Shown here: positions 1 to 10,095 of the stretch, piece by piece
Position numbering within the stretch: position 1 is the first letter of the stretch
Layout: every line of letters begins with the position of its first letter
NCBI GenBank assembly: GCA_030272585.1
Contig: BSYQ01000004.1
Location: 2,976,001-3,040,000 of the forward strand
Direction of reading: 5' to 3'
From: Bryopsis sp. KO-2023
Lineage: Eukaryota; Chlorophyta; Ulvophyceae; Bryopsidales; Bryopsidaceae
Length of the DNA: 64,000 nt
Notes under the pieces: model-generated
The model's input: only the letters and a program-made list of their open reading frames with translations
Database searches by the model: none
Told to the model about the DNA's origin: nothing
Program-made: the position numbers and the translations under genes

Positions 1-859
1 AAATTAGGATGCACCCGAGGAACGTATTAGGATTCCTAATACGTTCCATGGGATATATATCCCAATAAAGCCTGGATGACTCTTTTGATTCGGGCGAAAC
101 TGATGTGCACAAGTAGAGATACGGTACTTGTTGTGGGGAAACCGCCCACTGATCGTGTTGCGGTCGGCCCGATTTGAATCGGGAGCAAAAAGGGGGACTC
201 CTTTTCTGCTCCTGGAACGGTTCCTGAACCTTTCCTGAAGAAGATCTGTACTGGAACCAGCAACGAAATGGTGGAATGTGCAACCCATTGAAGGAGAGTC
301 CAGGACGTGGCTGCAAGCAAGTTCTACAATGCATGTTCAAAATAGGAATAACACATACGGGTCAGGCCACGAGTTTTCAAGAAATGTTTTGGAAAGATGT
401 CATCTTACAATGGCGAAAAAAAAACAGCGAATGATGTCCATTTCCCCCACAAGAAAAACCAAAATAGACGAAATGAATCAAAAAAGAAAGGGCACCATGC
501 AAGGTATCTGAGTTAGCATACAGTTTTCCCTCTTTTTTTTCTCCGTTCCACCCAAGATGAGTATACGAATCCACATGGCCAGCGACACCCAGGCAGCCAC
601 TGGCTAAAACACTATCTGAAAATCCTTTACCGTGCAAACTTTCTATCCACATTAACGTCCTCCCTTCTCCAGCTAATTTGCTTTCAAACTGGTACCCCAC
701 CCTTTCCGTGCTTGACTCTTCGAATCACTAAATACTTTCTTTCTTTCTTTCGATTTTTTTCTTTTCTTTTAGTTTATTATTCCAGAAAAAAACATTAGGT
801 ATATATAAATGCATGTCGATAAGACTCACAAAAACCACATGAAAAGATCCTGATTGGAT
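1..859. other. Upstream spacer, no gene seen
   Basis: I see no supportable exon here. The stretch lies 3' of the minus-strand FUN14-family gene and should contain its 3' UTR. T-rich and CT-rich runs are visible around 740-780. Confidence 0.4.
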
Positions 860-2674
860 TCAACCGCATTTGCTGAGTTTGCTGGAGAAATACCAAGCAC
901 AGACAAATCCGATGATGAGGCCAAACCCAACTGCAAGTGCCTGGATAGCAACAATAAAACACCATCAGTTAAAAAAATTAATTAAATAAATAAATAAATA
1001 TCTGTAGTTGTTGACTGCAAAAACTGACACGGATGGCACTTCGACTTTTTCGTGTTTGGGATTCCAAGAATCAAGAAAAGCATCCTGGAAGATCGATTTT
1101 TAGAAAATTGCTTGCTTGGGAGGAAAAAAAAAACCCTGAAAGTCAATCCATACTCACAACAGCCTGGACCATAATGAACGAGCTGGGCCAAGCTGCTTCC
1201 ATTGCAATTCGTTTTTGTTCTTATTTTAATTCTAACGTCAAAAAAAGATTCTTCTGCAGAAAAGGATACCAGTTTGATTCACTTCGCTTTTTGCTATTGA
1301 ATTGTCAGTGAAAAACCAAAAACCAAACACCAATCTTGGGAGAAAAACAAATCTCTTTTGTCTTTTTTTTTTCTGGACTTACATAACCAAAGGACTTGGC
1401 GCAGAACATCCTGCAGTCATCGCAATCGAGTTTTCCGTTTCCATCTTGATCCAGGCAGTTTTTGCAAGCACTCCTGACTTCCTTCCAGTGCACAGTCATG
1501 ATCCCATAACACGAAGCAAGCTGCAAACAGAAATACACTTCTTTTCGCCCACACGATTTCTATCAATTACGAAAATTGCATTAGGAGAAATAGCTATCCA
1601 CCGAGCAAAAAACGAAAAGCCCTCACCCTTTTCAAGAAAAAAAATAGAAGTTCCTGACATTCTCAAAACGACTTCGATTTCATTTTGTTTTCGTTTTTAT
1701 GCTTCTATTCTTGTTCATTCATGGTTTTACAACTTCACTTTCCTATAATGCTGAAAAAAAAGTGAGAGAGCAAAAGAAACAAAAATGAAAGAGGAAAAAA
1801 AATGAGAAAAAAGTGTGAGAGAGATTGTGTGAGAGTCACCTGGGTGACGACGACTACAAGAATCAACAAAAGGAGGATCGACATGAAATTGACCTGCACA
1901 CATCATGGAACCAAGTCATGCATCACATTTATGAAAACAACCGAGGGTCTCTAAACCTCTTTTTCCTGTTCAGGAAAAGCAAACATCACCCCATCTTCTG
2001 AAAATGAGAAATCGTTTCAATTTTCCATTCTATTTCAAACAGCTATTAATTTCGCACTCGTGGAAAAACAGTTGAGGAAAAAGCATCGAATGGAACGGAG
2101 ACAGTGAAACCTAATTGGGAATGATTTTCAGGGATTTTTCGGAAAAAAAGTATTTATTTATTCATATTTGTGGTAGATTAGTAATACCACATGTATGACA
2201 AACAGTAAAGCCCAAAAATAGAAGGCAGCCTGTTGACGGGTTGGGTACCTTCAAGCCAAAGCCAACGAAGAAGCCAAGGATGAGACTGATGCCGAAAACC
2301 TGCAAGGTTTGGGAAACTCGCTGGCCGATCGAGACATTCCCTGACGGTGAACCCCCTGCGACAAATTAACAGAAACACAGAAAACGAAAACGCGAACGTC
2401 AACAAGGCGCCGTGCAAAGAGATAGGGAAGATGAAAGAAAAGACAGCGGAAAAGGACGCGTCCATTCGCTCTGGTTCGGTGGGTCGCTACACCAAGACAT
2501 CGAGTCTGCCGAGGCGAAAACAATTTCTGCTGGACTGAACGAAAACAGGCGCATCTTACGACTCCCGAGCGCGAAAAATCTCACGAATCCTTGGGGTTTG
2601 AGCTGGATCGACGGCTGAGACAGTCGGCGAAGGAAAGACGACCCACCTGTGAGGGGTGCTTCAACATCCGCCAT
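860..2674 (-). CDS. FUN14-family membrane protein with EF-hand-like loop
   Basis: Six exons are read on the minus strand: 2674-2647, 2355-2249, 1893-1840, 1520-1383, 1192-1158 and 940-860, giving about 147 residues from MADVEAPLTG to a stop at 860. There are three hydrophobic stretches with Gly-rich packing motifs, such as LILGFFVGFGLK and VGFGLIIGFVCAW. Between them lies the FUN14 landmark of a YG..TVHWKEV segment, then a cytosolic loop with DQDGNGKLDCDD, a good 12-residue EF-hand calcium loop. Plant FUN14 proteins carry a similar Asp/Gly-rich loop and a following PSS/PSG motif, here WPSSF. FUN14 proteins sit in mitochondrial or plastid outer membranes, and animal FUNDC1 is a mitophagy receptor; function here is inferred. 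The 4/5 junction is the weak point: the strong donor GTAAGT does not keep phase with the WPSS frame, so that boundary may be misplaced. A decayed copy lies at 41960-42575. Confidence 0.8.
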
Positions 2675-3848
2675 CTGTGCAGGAAAGTCAACACACGAGC
2701 TCCGAGTTCAAATGACAACCGTTCTGCCAAGCACCGGTCTGAACTGTTGGTTCGTATCTAGCAACACAGAACAGCCCAGGCGCAACGCGCGCGAAAAGAC
2801 TGGTGGGACGCGGGCGTCATCAGACAAGCGGACAGAATCGAACGGCAAAAATCTAACAATAATAGAGACAATTTGGACGACTGATCCACCTTTGACAAAA
2901 CCATCCATAAAAAATTTGGAACCACTGACGCTTCGTCCAATATCATCGACCGCCGCGCATCACTTCTGCCAACCCGCAGAGCCACCATTTCCGCGCGATG
3001 CTGGTGGCCTTGGGTTTCGTGGTATCTTCTCTGCTTACTGCTGCGTCTGAGTAATATGGACGGCGAGCGAACAAGCGTCCAGCAGCTTGCCTATATCCTT
3101 GCATCAAGCTCTACCCTTGGAGGTGAAACTATATATACTTATGTATATTTTTTTGCATTTTGGATCATTTCACTTGGAGGATGAATTTGGGGAGAGGAAA
3201 TAGTGATGACAGGAACACCACAAGGTTTGATGGAGCTGGAAGCACCGATTTCAATTTTGCAGCCACAGAGGTATCATCCTGTTCTGTCCTGTAGACTTTG
3301 CGATCAGGATGACGGGGTGTTACCACCACCCAGCGAATGCTCGAGATGGTTGAATTTGTTCATCCTCGGGAAAACAATAAAATAAAAATAAATAAATTTG
3401 TTCAAAAACTGTTCAAAAGCCACTTCTCCAAAATCGGACTCTTTCTTCTTTGTTTCGACTCAAGTTCTACAGCCCAATGCTGAAACTGAATGTTTGCGCC
3501 AAGTGAAGGTGTCTGTAGGTGCTTGTTTGGAAAGGGGTGGAGGTGATGAGGTCAGCCATTCATTTTCCATAAGACAAACCCAGCAGAAGCCAACAGCTGT
3601 ATTATGGCTTACATCTAATAGAAAACAAAGGAAACCCACCCACACGGACCCCCAAACAATCACCCAAATTCGAAAGAAAAAAAGCTGTATATTGAATGTA
3701 TATTTATATATATTTTTTGGCGAAAAAGAAAAACCACCCTCCTGCTCTAGGTTCAAACAGAAAAACCTGTTCGGGTTCACACGAAATCCACCAGTTGGCA
3801 CCACCAGTGTCAAGTTGATCGCTTCTCTGTTACATTTTTCATCTTCTT
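2675..3848. other. Intergenic, no gene seen
   Basis: The FUN14 promoter and first UTR should lie just beyond 2674. The rest has no exon I can support. 3361-3400 is an A/T-rich stretch. Confidence 0.35.
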
Positions 3849-4898
3849 TCAGTCTAGTTTTTGGCCTCGTCTGTAGCTGGACTTCGACCGACCCCCGAAA
3901 GGCTTCCCACCAAAACACCATCGAATCATGATCACTGCTGGCATGACGGCGAAAGGGACATAGTTTTGCATTAAGTAGGGCAAATCGTATTCCACTGGGC
4001 CTTCCAGTGCTGGCGAGATGAGGGAGTACAGAATTGGAATCATGGTTGTCACGGTGTGGGCTCCGTAGATTATGCATGGAATTCTTATCCATTCCTTTCT
4101 AGCCAACATCGCAAAAACAGCAACGATGAAAAACGGAACTTGGAAAGCCAACTCAGAGAACACCATGGACTTGAACCAAACAGGGGTGTGTGACATCTGC
4201 GGGAAAAAAAAAAAAAAAAAAAAAACACGGATCAACCTTGATGCATGCACAAGGAAATGAAAGACGCCGCCGAAGGAAAAGGAAATATGTCGGGATCTCT
4301 TTTTTCTGCCAGATATTCTGGGCTCCAATGAAAATTCGGGAAAGGAAAACCATGCATCCAAACCCCAACAGTGGGTTTTCAAAAGCTTCGAGGTCGAAAA
4401 CGGGTCGAAAAATAGCTCAGTAACGAGATGAGAAAAAACGAAAGTGAATGTTGGAAAGGGATGTGCCCATGAAATCACTGTGCAGCATACATAGTGGCTT
4501 TTCGCACTCCACTTTTCCCTACCAACGGGTCCCCACTCTTTTCGAGATAGCCCCTCAGGAGCTCCACTGCCCATGGTGGAAAACTCTCCGCTGGCAACAC
4601 TACGGTGCACAAAGAAATGTTTCACTTGGATCCATCAACTCCTCTGAAAAACACCTCTCAAAAAGTATCTCCCCCCGCTCAAACTGGCTGGTTGGCAGGT
4701 TATCTGGAAATCTTGTATAAGGGTTTATTGAACAGAGTACATATATATAGAGAGATAAATGTGGATGGCCCAGAAGTTTTCGAAGGATTTTTGTGGCTCA
4801 CGAGCTTGGGCGTCGATTAGGACCGAAGTTGCGGCGTGCACGGAGAAAAATATGACCGTGACTAAGTCGACCAAGCACACGAAGCTGCAGCAACACAT
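3849..4898 (-). CDS. TMEM97: TMEM97/sigma-2 receptor-like EXPERA protein
   Basis: Three exons (4898-4802, 4590-4523, 4196-3849) give about 170 residues, close to the 176 of human TMEM97. The first helix (VDLVTVIFFSVHAATSVLID) is followed by DAQAPESFPPWAVELLRGYL and SGDPL, matching the loop before helix 2. The last exon carries the family signature TPVWFKSMVFSELAFQVPFF, then EWIRIPCIIYGAHTVTTMIP, and ends in a basic tail (RSKSSYRRGQKLD). The four-helix EXPERA fold binds sterols in the ER, and TMEM97 proteins act in cholesterol and NPC1 handling in animals. Intron phases close exactly: GCTC joined to CG gives Pro, and the second junction is phase 0. I chose Met at 4898. An in-frame Met at 4985 would add 29 residues with no counterpart in the family. 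The 3' intron contains a run of about 20 T on the minus strand just before the acceptor. Confidence 0.9.
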
Positions 4899-5098
4899 TT
4901 TGCGGGAGGTGGACGTAATTCTTCTTTCAAAGTTCCCTGAAGACAGCGAGAATAAATATCTCCCATTTCTTCTAACATCAGTCACTGTGATGCAAGAAAG
5001 AAATGAAATGGTGTGACCCAGATCTTTTGAACAGCTGAGACAGGCTTCTCAGGCAACATTGTAATCAATATCATTATTCATTATCATGATCTAGAGAC

Positions 5099-5125
5099 AC
5101 AAACAAACAAACAAACAAACAAACA
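5099..5125. repeat. (AAAC)n microsatellite
   Basis: About six copies of AAAC on the plus strand. A complementary GTTT tract lies about 330 bp downstream, so the two could pair in single-stranded DNA or RNA. Confidence 0.9.
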
Positions 5126-5450
5126 TAAATTACATTGTGTAGGAGAAACATTCTCCTATTACAAGGATCAGTAAAAATCAAATGTGACCATGTGTATTTT
5201 AATGTTGAAATTCCATTGGCTTTTGTGTGTACCCACAAAGACACTAGAGACAAAGTGACTGATGGTGAAATGCTGCCCCCCTCCCTGAAAAAAAACAAAA
5301 ACGTGGCATTGTTGTAGACAGCAGAATGCAACAGGGTATTGTTACAGAGAAGCTCCTACTGATTATAGACTCCCGAGTATGTACACAACTGGAGGTACAA
5401 TCTATACTGCAACCACTTCACTTCAATCTCGGGTTCACTACAGCATGATG

Positions 5451-5480
5451 TTTGTTTGTTTGTTTGTTTGTTTGTTTGTC
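5451..5480. repeat. (GTTT)n microsatellite, inverted mate
   Basis: About seven copies of GTTT, complementary to the AAAC tract at 5099. The short direct repeat CACTACAGCAT flanks it on both sides (about 5437 and 5481), which suggests the tract lies inside or between copies of a small duplicated or inserted segment. Confidence 0.85.
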
Positions 5481-5956
5481 ACTACAGCATTGTAATGAAT
5501 GCTTGGCCGATTGTTCTCCTTCTTCCCAAAGGGGAAAAAAAAAGCAAGGTTGGAAAGGATGGCTTCAAGTTTCGTTGGGTAGGATATTTTGAGGGGTTGT
5601 GGCTCCTCAGCATGTATCCATTGATTCATTGAATTTTGTTCGTCCAGCGATAAACCAAACCAAAAATTCCAGCGATAGAAAATATGGAAAAAATCCACTA
5701 AAACACAATCGAAGGGCAAATTTGCTTTGTTTTTCTCTTCCACCCCCCCAATACCGAGCGTCGGACTGGGGAGTTACGATGCTGGTGACTGGAGCTTGTT
5801 CCCATACAGATTTGGCCGATGGGAACGTGTTCCCACCCAAACCATCGTTGATTGTGTGTTGTTTTTCCTTCGCTGTTTTCGGAACGAGCAGCTCGGCGAG
5901 GCTCTGTTGTATTGTTTGGAACGTCAAGAAAAAGGAACGGGGAGAATTAGCCCATC

Positions 5957-6820
5957 ATGAACGCGTCTCTCACAACCAAGCAAGGGGTCGTAGGCGTCGT
6001 TGCCCAGAAGGTCGCGGTACCAGCGACTTGTCGATGCAATCTGCGCAGGGGAGCGCGTGGGCTGGCTGGAGTGCGGTTTTCCCAAGATCAGAGGCCGTGT
6101 GTCGGGTCGAGGATTGTCGTGGCGTCAGCAGCGTCCGACACCGCAACGGCACCCGTTTCTGTCCCCGTTCCTGTGGTAAAGATCGATAACATTCACGACC
6201 CCTTCGCCACGCTCGTCACGGTGCAGTTCGGAGAAGAGCTCGGGGACTTGGTGGACACTATTCAGGCCCTGAAGAATCTTGGGTTGAACATCAAGCGCGC
6301 GAAGTTGAATCCCGCTGACCCAGAGAGCAAGCACAAGTTCTACGTCACCGATGCATCCACCAGCGAGAAGATCGTCAAGTCGGAGCGCTTGGAGAAGATT
6401 CGTTTCACAATCCTCGGCAACCTGACGAAATTCCACCCCGAGAGCATCGACCAGCTGGGCGTTGCGCACCCCGTGAACCTCCCCCAAAGTCGGGATGCGA
6501 CGGAACCCCTTGGACCACGTCACCGGGTCGTTGTGGACACCACGATAGACATCGAAGAGCACGCATCTGGTTGCTACACCGAGTTATTCGTGACGACGTT
6601 GGACAGGCCTGGTCTCCTGGTCGACATCGTGTCCGTGTTGAAGGATTTGAACGTCAACGTGGTGTCCGCAGAAGTCGATACGGTGGGCACGCAAGCGCAG
6701 GACGAGTTTTTCGTGACGTATCATGGAGAGGCGCTGAGCGTGTCGATGAAAAAGCTCGTGGAAAACTGTCTGCAGTACTACTTGTCCCTCCAAGAGGTGG
6801 AAAGCGAGGAGTCGTACTGA
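5957..6820 (+). CDS. Plastid-type protein with two ACT domains (ACR11/ACR12-like)
   Basis: A single uninterrupted ORF of 287 residues. Residues 1-60 are rich in Ala, Val, Arg and Ser and poor in acidic residues, ending near RIVVASAAS, which looks like a chloroplast transit peptide. ACT domain 1 spans roughly residues 82-155 (TLVTVQFGEELGDLVDTIQA onward). ACT domain 2 spans roughly 205-270 and contains the classic TLDRPGLLVDIVSVLKDLNV with the Gly at the first turn. The two-domain architecture plus transit peptide matches the plant ACR11/ACR12 class. ACR11 is reported to interact with plastid glutamine synthetase/GOGAT, while catalytic ACT enzymes have extra domains that are absent here. The role is therefore probably ligand-sensing regulation of amino-acid or nitrogen metabolism (inference). 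The gene is GC-rich and intronless, unlike its neighbours. The start is the first Met of the open frame. Confidence 0.9.
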   Translation: MNASLTTKQGVVGVVAQKVAVPATCRCNLRRGARGLAGVRFSQDQRPCVGSRIVVASAASDTATAPVSVPVPVVKIDNIHDPFATLVTVQFGEELGDLVDTIQALKNLGLNIKRAKLNPADPESKHKFYVTDASTSEKIVKSERLEKIRFTILGNLTKFHPESIDQLGVAHPVNLPQSRDATEPLGPRHRVVVDTTIDIEEHASGCYTELFVTTLDRPGLLVDIVSVLKDLNVNVVSAEVDTVGTQAQDEFFVTYHGEALSVSMKKLVENCLQYYLSLQEVESEESY

Positions 6821-7980
6821 GCTGGATCACCGAAAAAACAGAGAAACCCTAACAAACAACATAAGCACAGGGAGAAAAAACAAAGAGTGTTTAGCCAGAT
6901 GGGTGTGTTTTTTTGCCGGAAGGTTTGGAAGAAAATATATGCTTGGGTTTTCCTTGCATGGAAAATGGAAACTGAGGGATGCACACAAAAACACACGAAT
7001 TGGTGGACTAATTTGAGCTTATGGGTGGGTCTGCGGTGATGGATCAGTCTCCTAACAATATGTGTTGGAAGGGAAAATGGAAGAAAAAAAGAAAGAAAAA
7101 AAAATGGGAGAGAAGCACTGCAATGAGGATTTGTTTGAAGGCACTGAAAAAGTTGTTGTCTTTTTTCTTTTTTTTTCTTTTCGTTTTTGTGCCTTTGAAA
7201 ATTTTTTTTGGTGCCTATTCTTGAAAGAAAGAGGAACAAAAAAAAAAAAGATATACAGTTCTACGAATATGAAAGGGGTAGGGTGGGTGGTTGAAATATG
7301 AGAGGATTTTTCTTCCAAAGAATTGGGTGATATCGTTGGCTGTAAAATGGGTTCACTTATTTTGCAACCTATTTATTGGAATATTTTTTTTGTTGTTCCA
7401 AAAGATGGACTTGATAGAGAAGAAAAAAAAACTGAAATCGGCCATATATATATACATATAACTTACAACATTACAAAAGCTGAATTGGGTTTGAAACAAA
7501 AAACAGTGCAATGCTGTCGGTTAAAATGACAGATTTTGATTAGCAACGAATGGAATGACGCTGGTGTGTTTTGCACGTCAAAAATTGCACCAGCAATTTG
7601 GCCCGTTTTTTTGCTTGCAAGGGTTCTTTTGGGTTTTGGGTGGGGAAATTAATTTTATGAAAAAGAAAAAGAAAAAAAAAAACCCTCAGGAAGCCTATTT
7701 TTATACAAAAAGTGAGAATATAATTTAAGAAAAAGATTCTGTGAATTTGGTCTTGTTTTGGGGAAGATACTTTACTGGAGGGGATGGTTGGTGGTGCAAG
7801 GTTTTATTAAGACATTGGAGAAGAAGCAGTGCATTTTGTTAAAAAAGATATGCAACAAATGGTAGGAAAATGAGCTGTGTAACCAATTTCATCGATTTCC
7901 CCAGATGTTGGCAGCAGTGGCGGTGGTGCCTTGATGTTGCTTCCTGTTTTATGCACATATCATTTTTTTCTAGTGTTCTA
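6821..7980. other. 3' flanks, A/T-rich, no gene seen
   Basis: The region lies downstream of the ACT-domain gene and downstream of the convergent minus-strand gene. Homopolymer A and T runs are frequent, for example around 7085-7100 and 7230-7245. No supportable exon. Confidence 0.4.
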
Positions 7981-8419
7981 CTTTGTGAAAATCCGCTGTG
8001 GTGGGGCAGTGCCTGATACTGTTCCTGAGTCGGATATTGCATCAGGGCCGCTGGGAGGTCCTGGTTTGGATGTCAAAATACGAAATTTTCCGAAAACATT
8101 GAGGTACTCTCATAGTATGATTGCATATGCTGTCCCAATATGCTGGCCCAACCACCCACACTGTTCAAAAGAAATATTGGTTCGAACCAAATAGACGAGG
8201 CAACATCAAGCAAAATTTACACCCAAAATGGGATTCAGTCGACACAAACATCGCACGAAGCATAAAATGTGCTCTTGGAGTCCTAGTGCATGAGTTCAAT
8301 ACCGAATTCCTCAAGGAAGCTCTGTTGTTGCAAAGGAATTGATTGCCAAAATGCACATTTGAAGTAATAAAAGATATTCAAAAGCATGATTACCAGCCAA
8401 CCTCACCATCCCAGCTCAC

Positions 8420-9457
8420 AAATTCAGAGGCGTAAATTTATCCTGCTATAACATTATATATATTAAACATTGCAGGGTGTAGTTTTTCCCAGTGTTGAAT
8501 ACAGCGTTGCAACACGCTGTTTGAAAAGACAAGAAATTTACAATCCACAAGAAGGGACACAAACAAACCCATCTCTCGTGTCTTTATACTTTGACCAAGT
8601 GTACCTTGTTGTACTGCAACAAGAACTGTGCAGCCAACCACTCCTCTGTCTAACCCTCTAAAGCTGAACTGATCGACTATCCCGGTTCCAACACGAGAAC
8701 AACCCAACCCAACTTACGTTAAAATTGTGAGCTGGGCCAGTAATGTCACAGACAATGGTGTTAAAATTCTCTTCACCTTTTTTCTTTCCACAATAAGTTT
8801 AGGCTTTATTTTCCTACAGAATATGGGCTGGCCTGGCCTGGCCCAGGAGAATGGAAAGTCCACAGGGGCAGTTCCACCCAACTGTGGCTCATCATTTCCA
8901 AAGTTTGAATACTGCTGTTTGCAGATGAGAGAGAAAAAAAAGAAAAAGACATTGCATTGAGGTAACTTGCTGGCACCAAAAGAAGCCTGTCTCGAAAACA
9001 CTCATGTTGTATTAAGGCAATCAAACCCACCGAAAATCGAGCTCCATAACGCATCCACCTGTCCAACTCCACAGCTGCTTTGTTATTGTCGTCTTGGGGA
9101 AAAAAAAGCCGAAAGTCGGTTGCAGAACGTGTTTCAAATCCTGACTCAGAACCCCACCACCTGCACATTTCACCTCTTCTCTTTCAGTTCGAATTTCACC
9201 ACGTTTCTTCACCTCGTCCACAATCGCATCCACATGGTGCGTCGAAAGACGTCTTTCGACACAGCGAAGTGAGAAATCCGAGCACCTGTGTCGCAACGAG
9301 AAAAAACTGCCTTGGAACAGGAAAACCAACTTCGCAGCGTTCACTCACCAGTCAGCGATGTGCTCGAAGAATAGAATCGCGACTCCCACCGTGGCTTTTC
9401 GCCACAAAAAGAATTAAGCCGCCCACTCAACACTATGGGAGATTCACTATTAACCAT
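8420..9457 (-). CDS. Unrecognised multi-exon protein with a 14-nt microexon
   Basis: Family not recognised. Six exons follow in phase: 9457-9349 (MVNSESPIVL...), 9285-9213, 9160-9031, 8914-8818, a 14-nt microexon 8731-8718 (completing Ser, then HNFN) and 8445-8420. The order of sequence is an N-terminal Ser-rich part, a basic segment (FRRTMWMRLWTR), an acidic/aromatic segment (FFPQDDNNKAAVELDRWMRY) and a Gly/Pro-rich segment (GNDEPQLGGTAPVDFPFSW). The donors ACTG|GTGAGT, GAG|GTGAAG and AAC|GTAAGT are good, and all five joins keep frame. The terminal exon is unresolved: acceptors near 8110-8120 lead to different short C-termini, so the annotated end is the last exon I trust. No transmembrane helix is evident. 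The first exon lies about 0.3 kb from the left side of the CACTA element, whose arrival may have altered the promoter. Confidence 0.55.
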
Positions 9458-10095
9458 GTAATTTGAATTTCGCGCCGACGGGATCGAAACGTGAAACACG
9501 TCGAAAAATGCCGGAACACACACAAAGACGTGCGGAAACACCTAGGTTCGACCCCTAGGCGTCTTCCGCCAAGATACAACTGCTTTCGACGCGTTTCGCA
9601 AGTGACGGCCTTTTGGCCTGATCAGCCGACACCGCAGACATCCACATCAACAACGTAGTTTTGAAAGAAACACAAAATACATCACATATATCTTGAAAAA
9701 GTATTCGGGGCTCGCCACCGTCGACTAATACGTCGTTAAAAAGCAGTTTCAGGTGTCAGAAAGGGCGCCCTGGAAACAACGTTGTTAAACTACAACGTGC
9801 AGTTGGTCATATACACGGTTGCTTTTCCAGACGTCAACTTCGGGTTCATCTGGAAATATCGTTGCAACCTTGTTGTGGTTGGACTGTTCTTGTACATGGT
9901 TGTTATTCTGGATATCATGTGTGGGAATTGTCGTTTCGATCACAGCATGGTTCAGGCAGATTTATGCATGGTTGTTTATCTGGATATTAAAACAAATATG
10001 GAGTACCCATTGTGTTTGCAACGCTCGTCCAACCATTACATGGTTGGCAGTGCCATTCCTCAAATACACAACGTGGACCAAGACCTTTACAACGT

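Larger units (their letters stand above)
4899..5956. other. Intergenic with inverted tetranucleotide repeats
   Basis: No exon is supported. The stretch separates the minus-strand TMEM97 gene from the plus-strand ACT-domain gene, so it should hold both 5' regions. It contains an (AAAC)n tract and a complementary (GTTT)n tract, listed separately. Confidence 0.4.
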
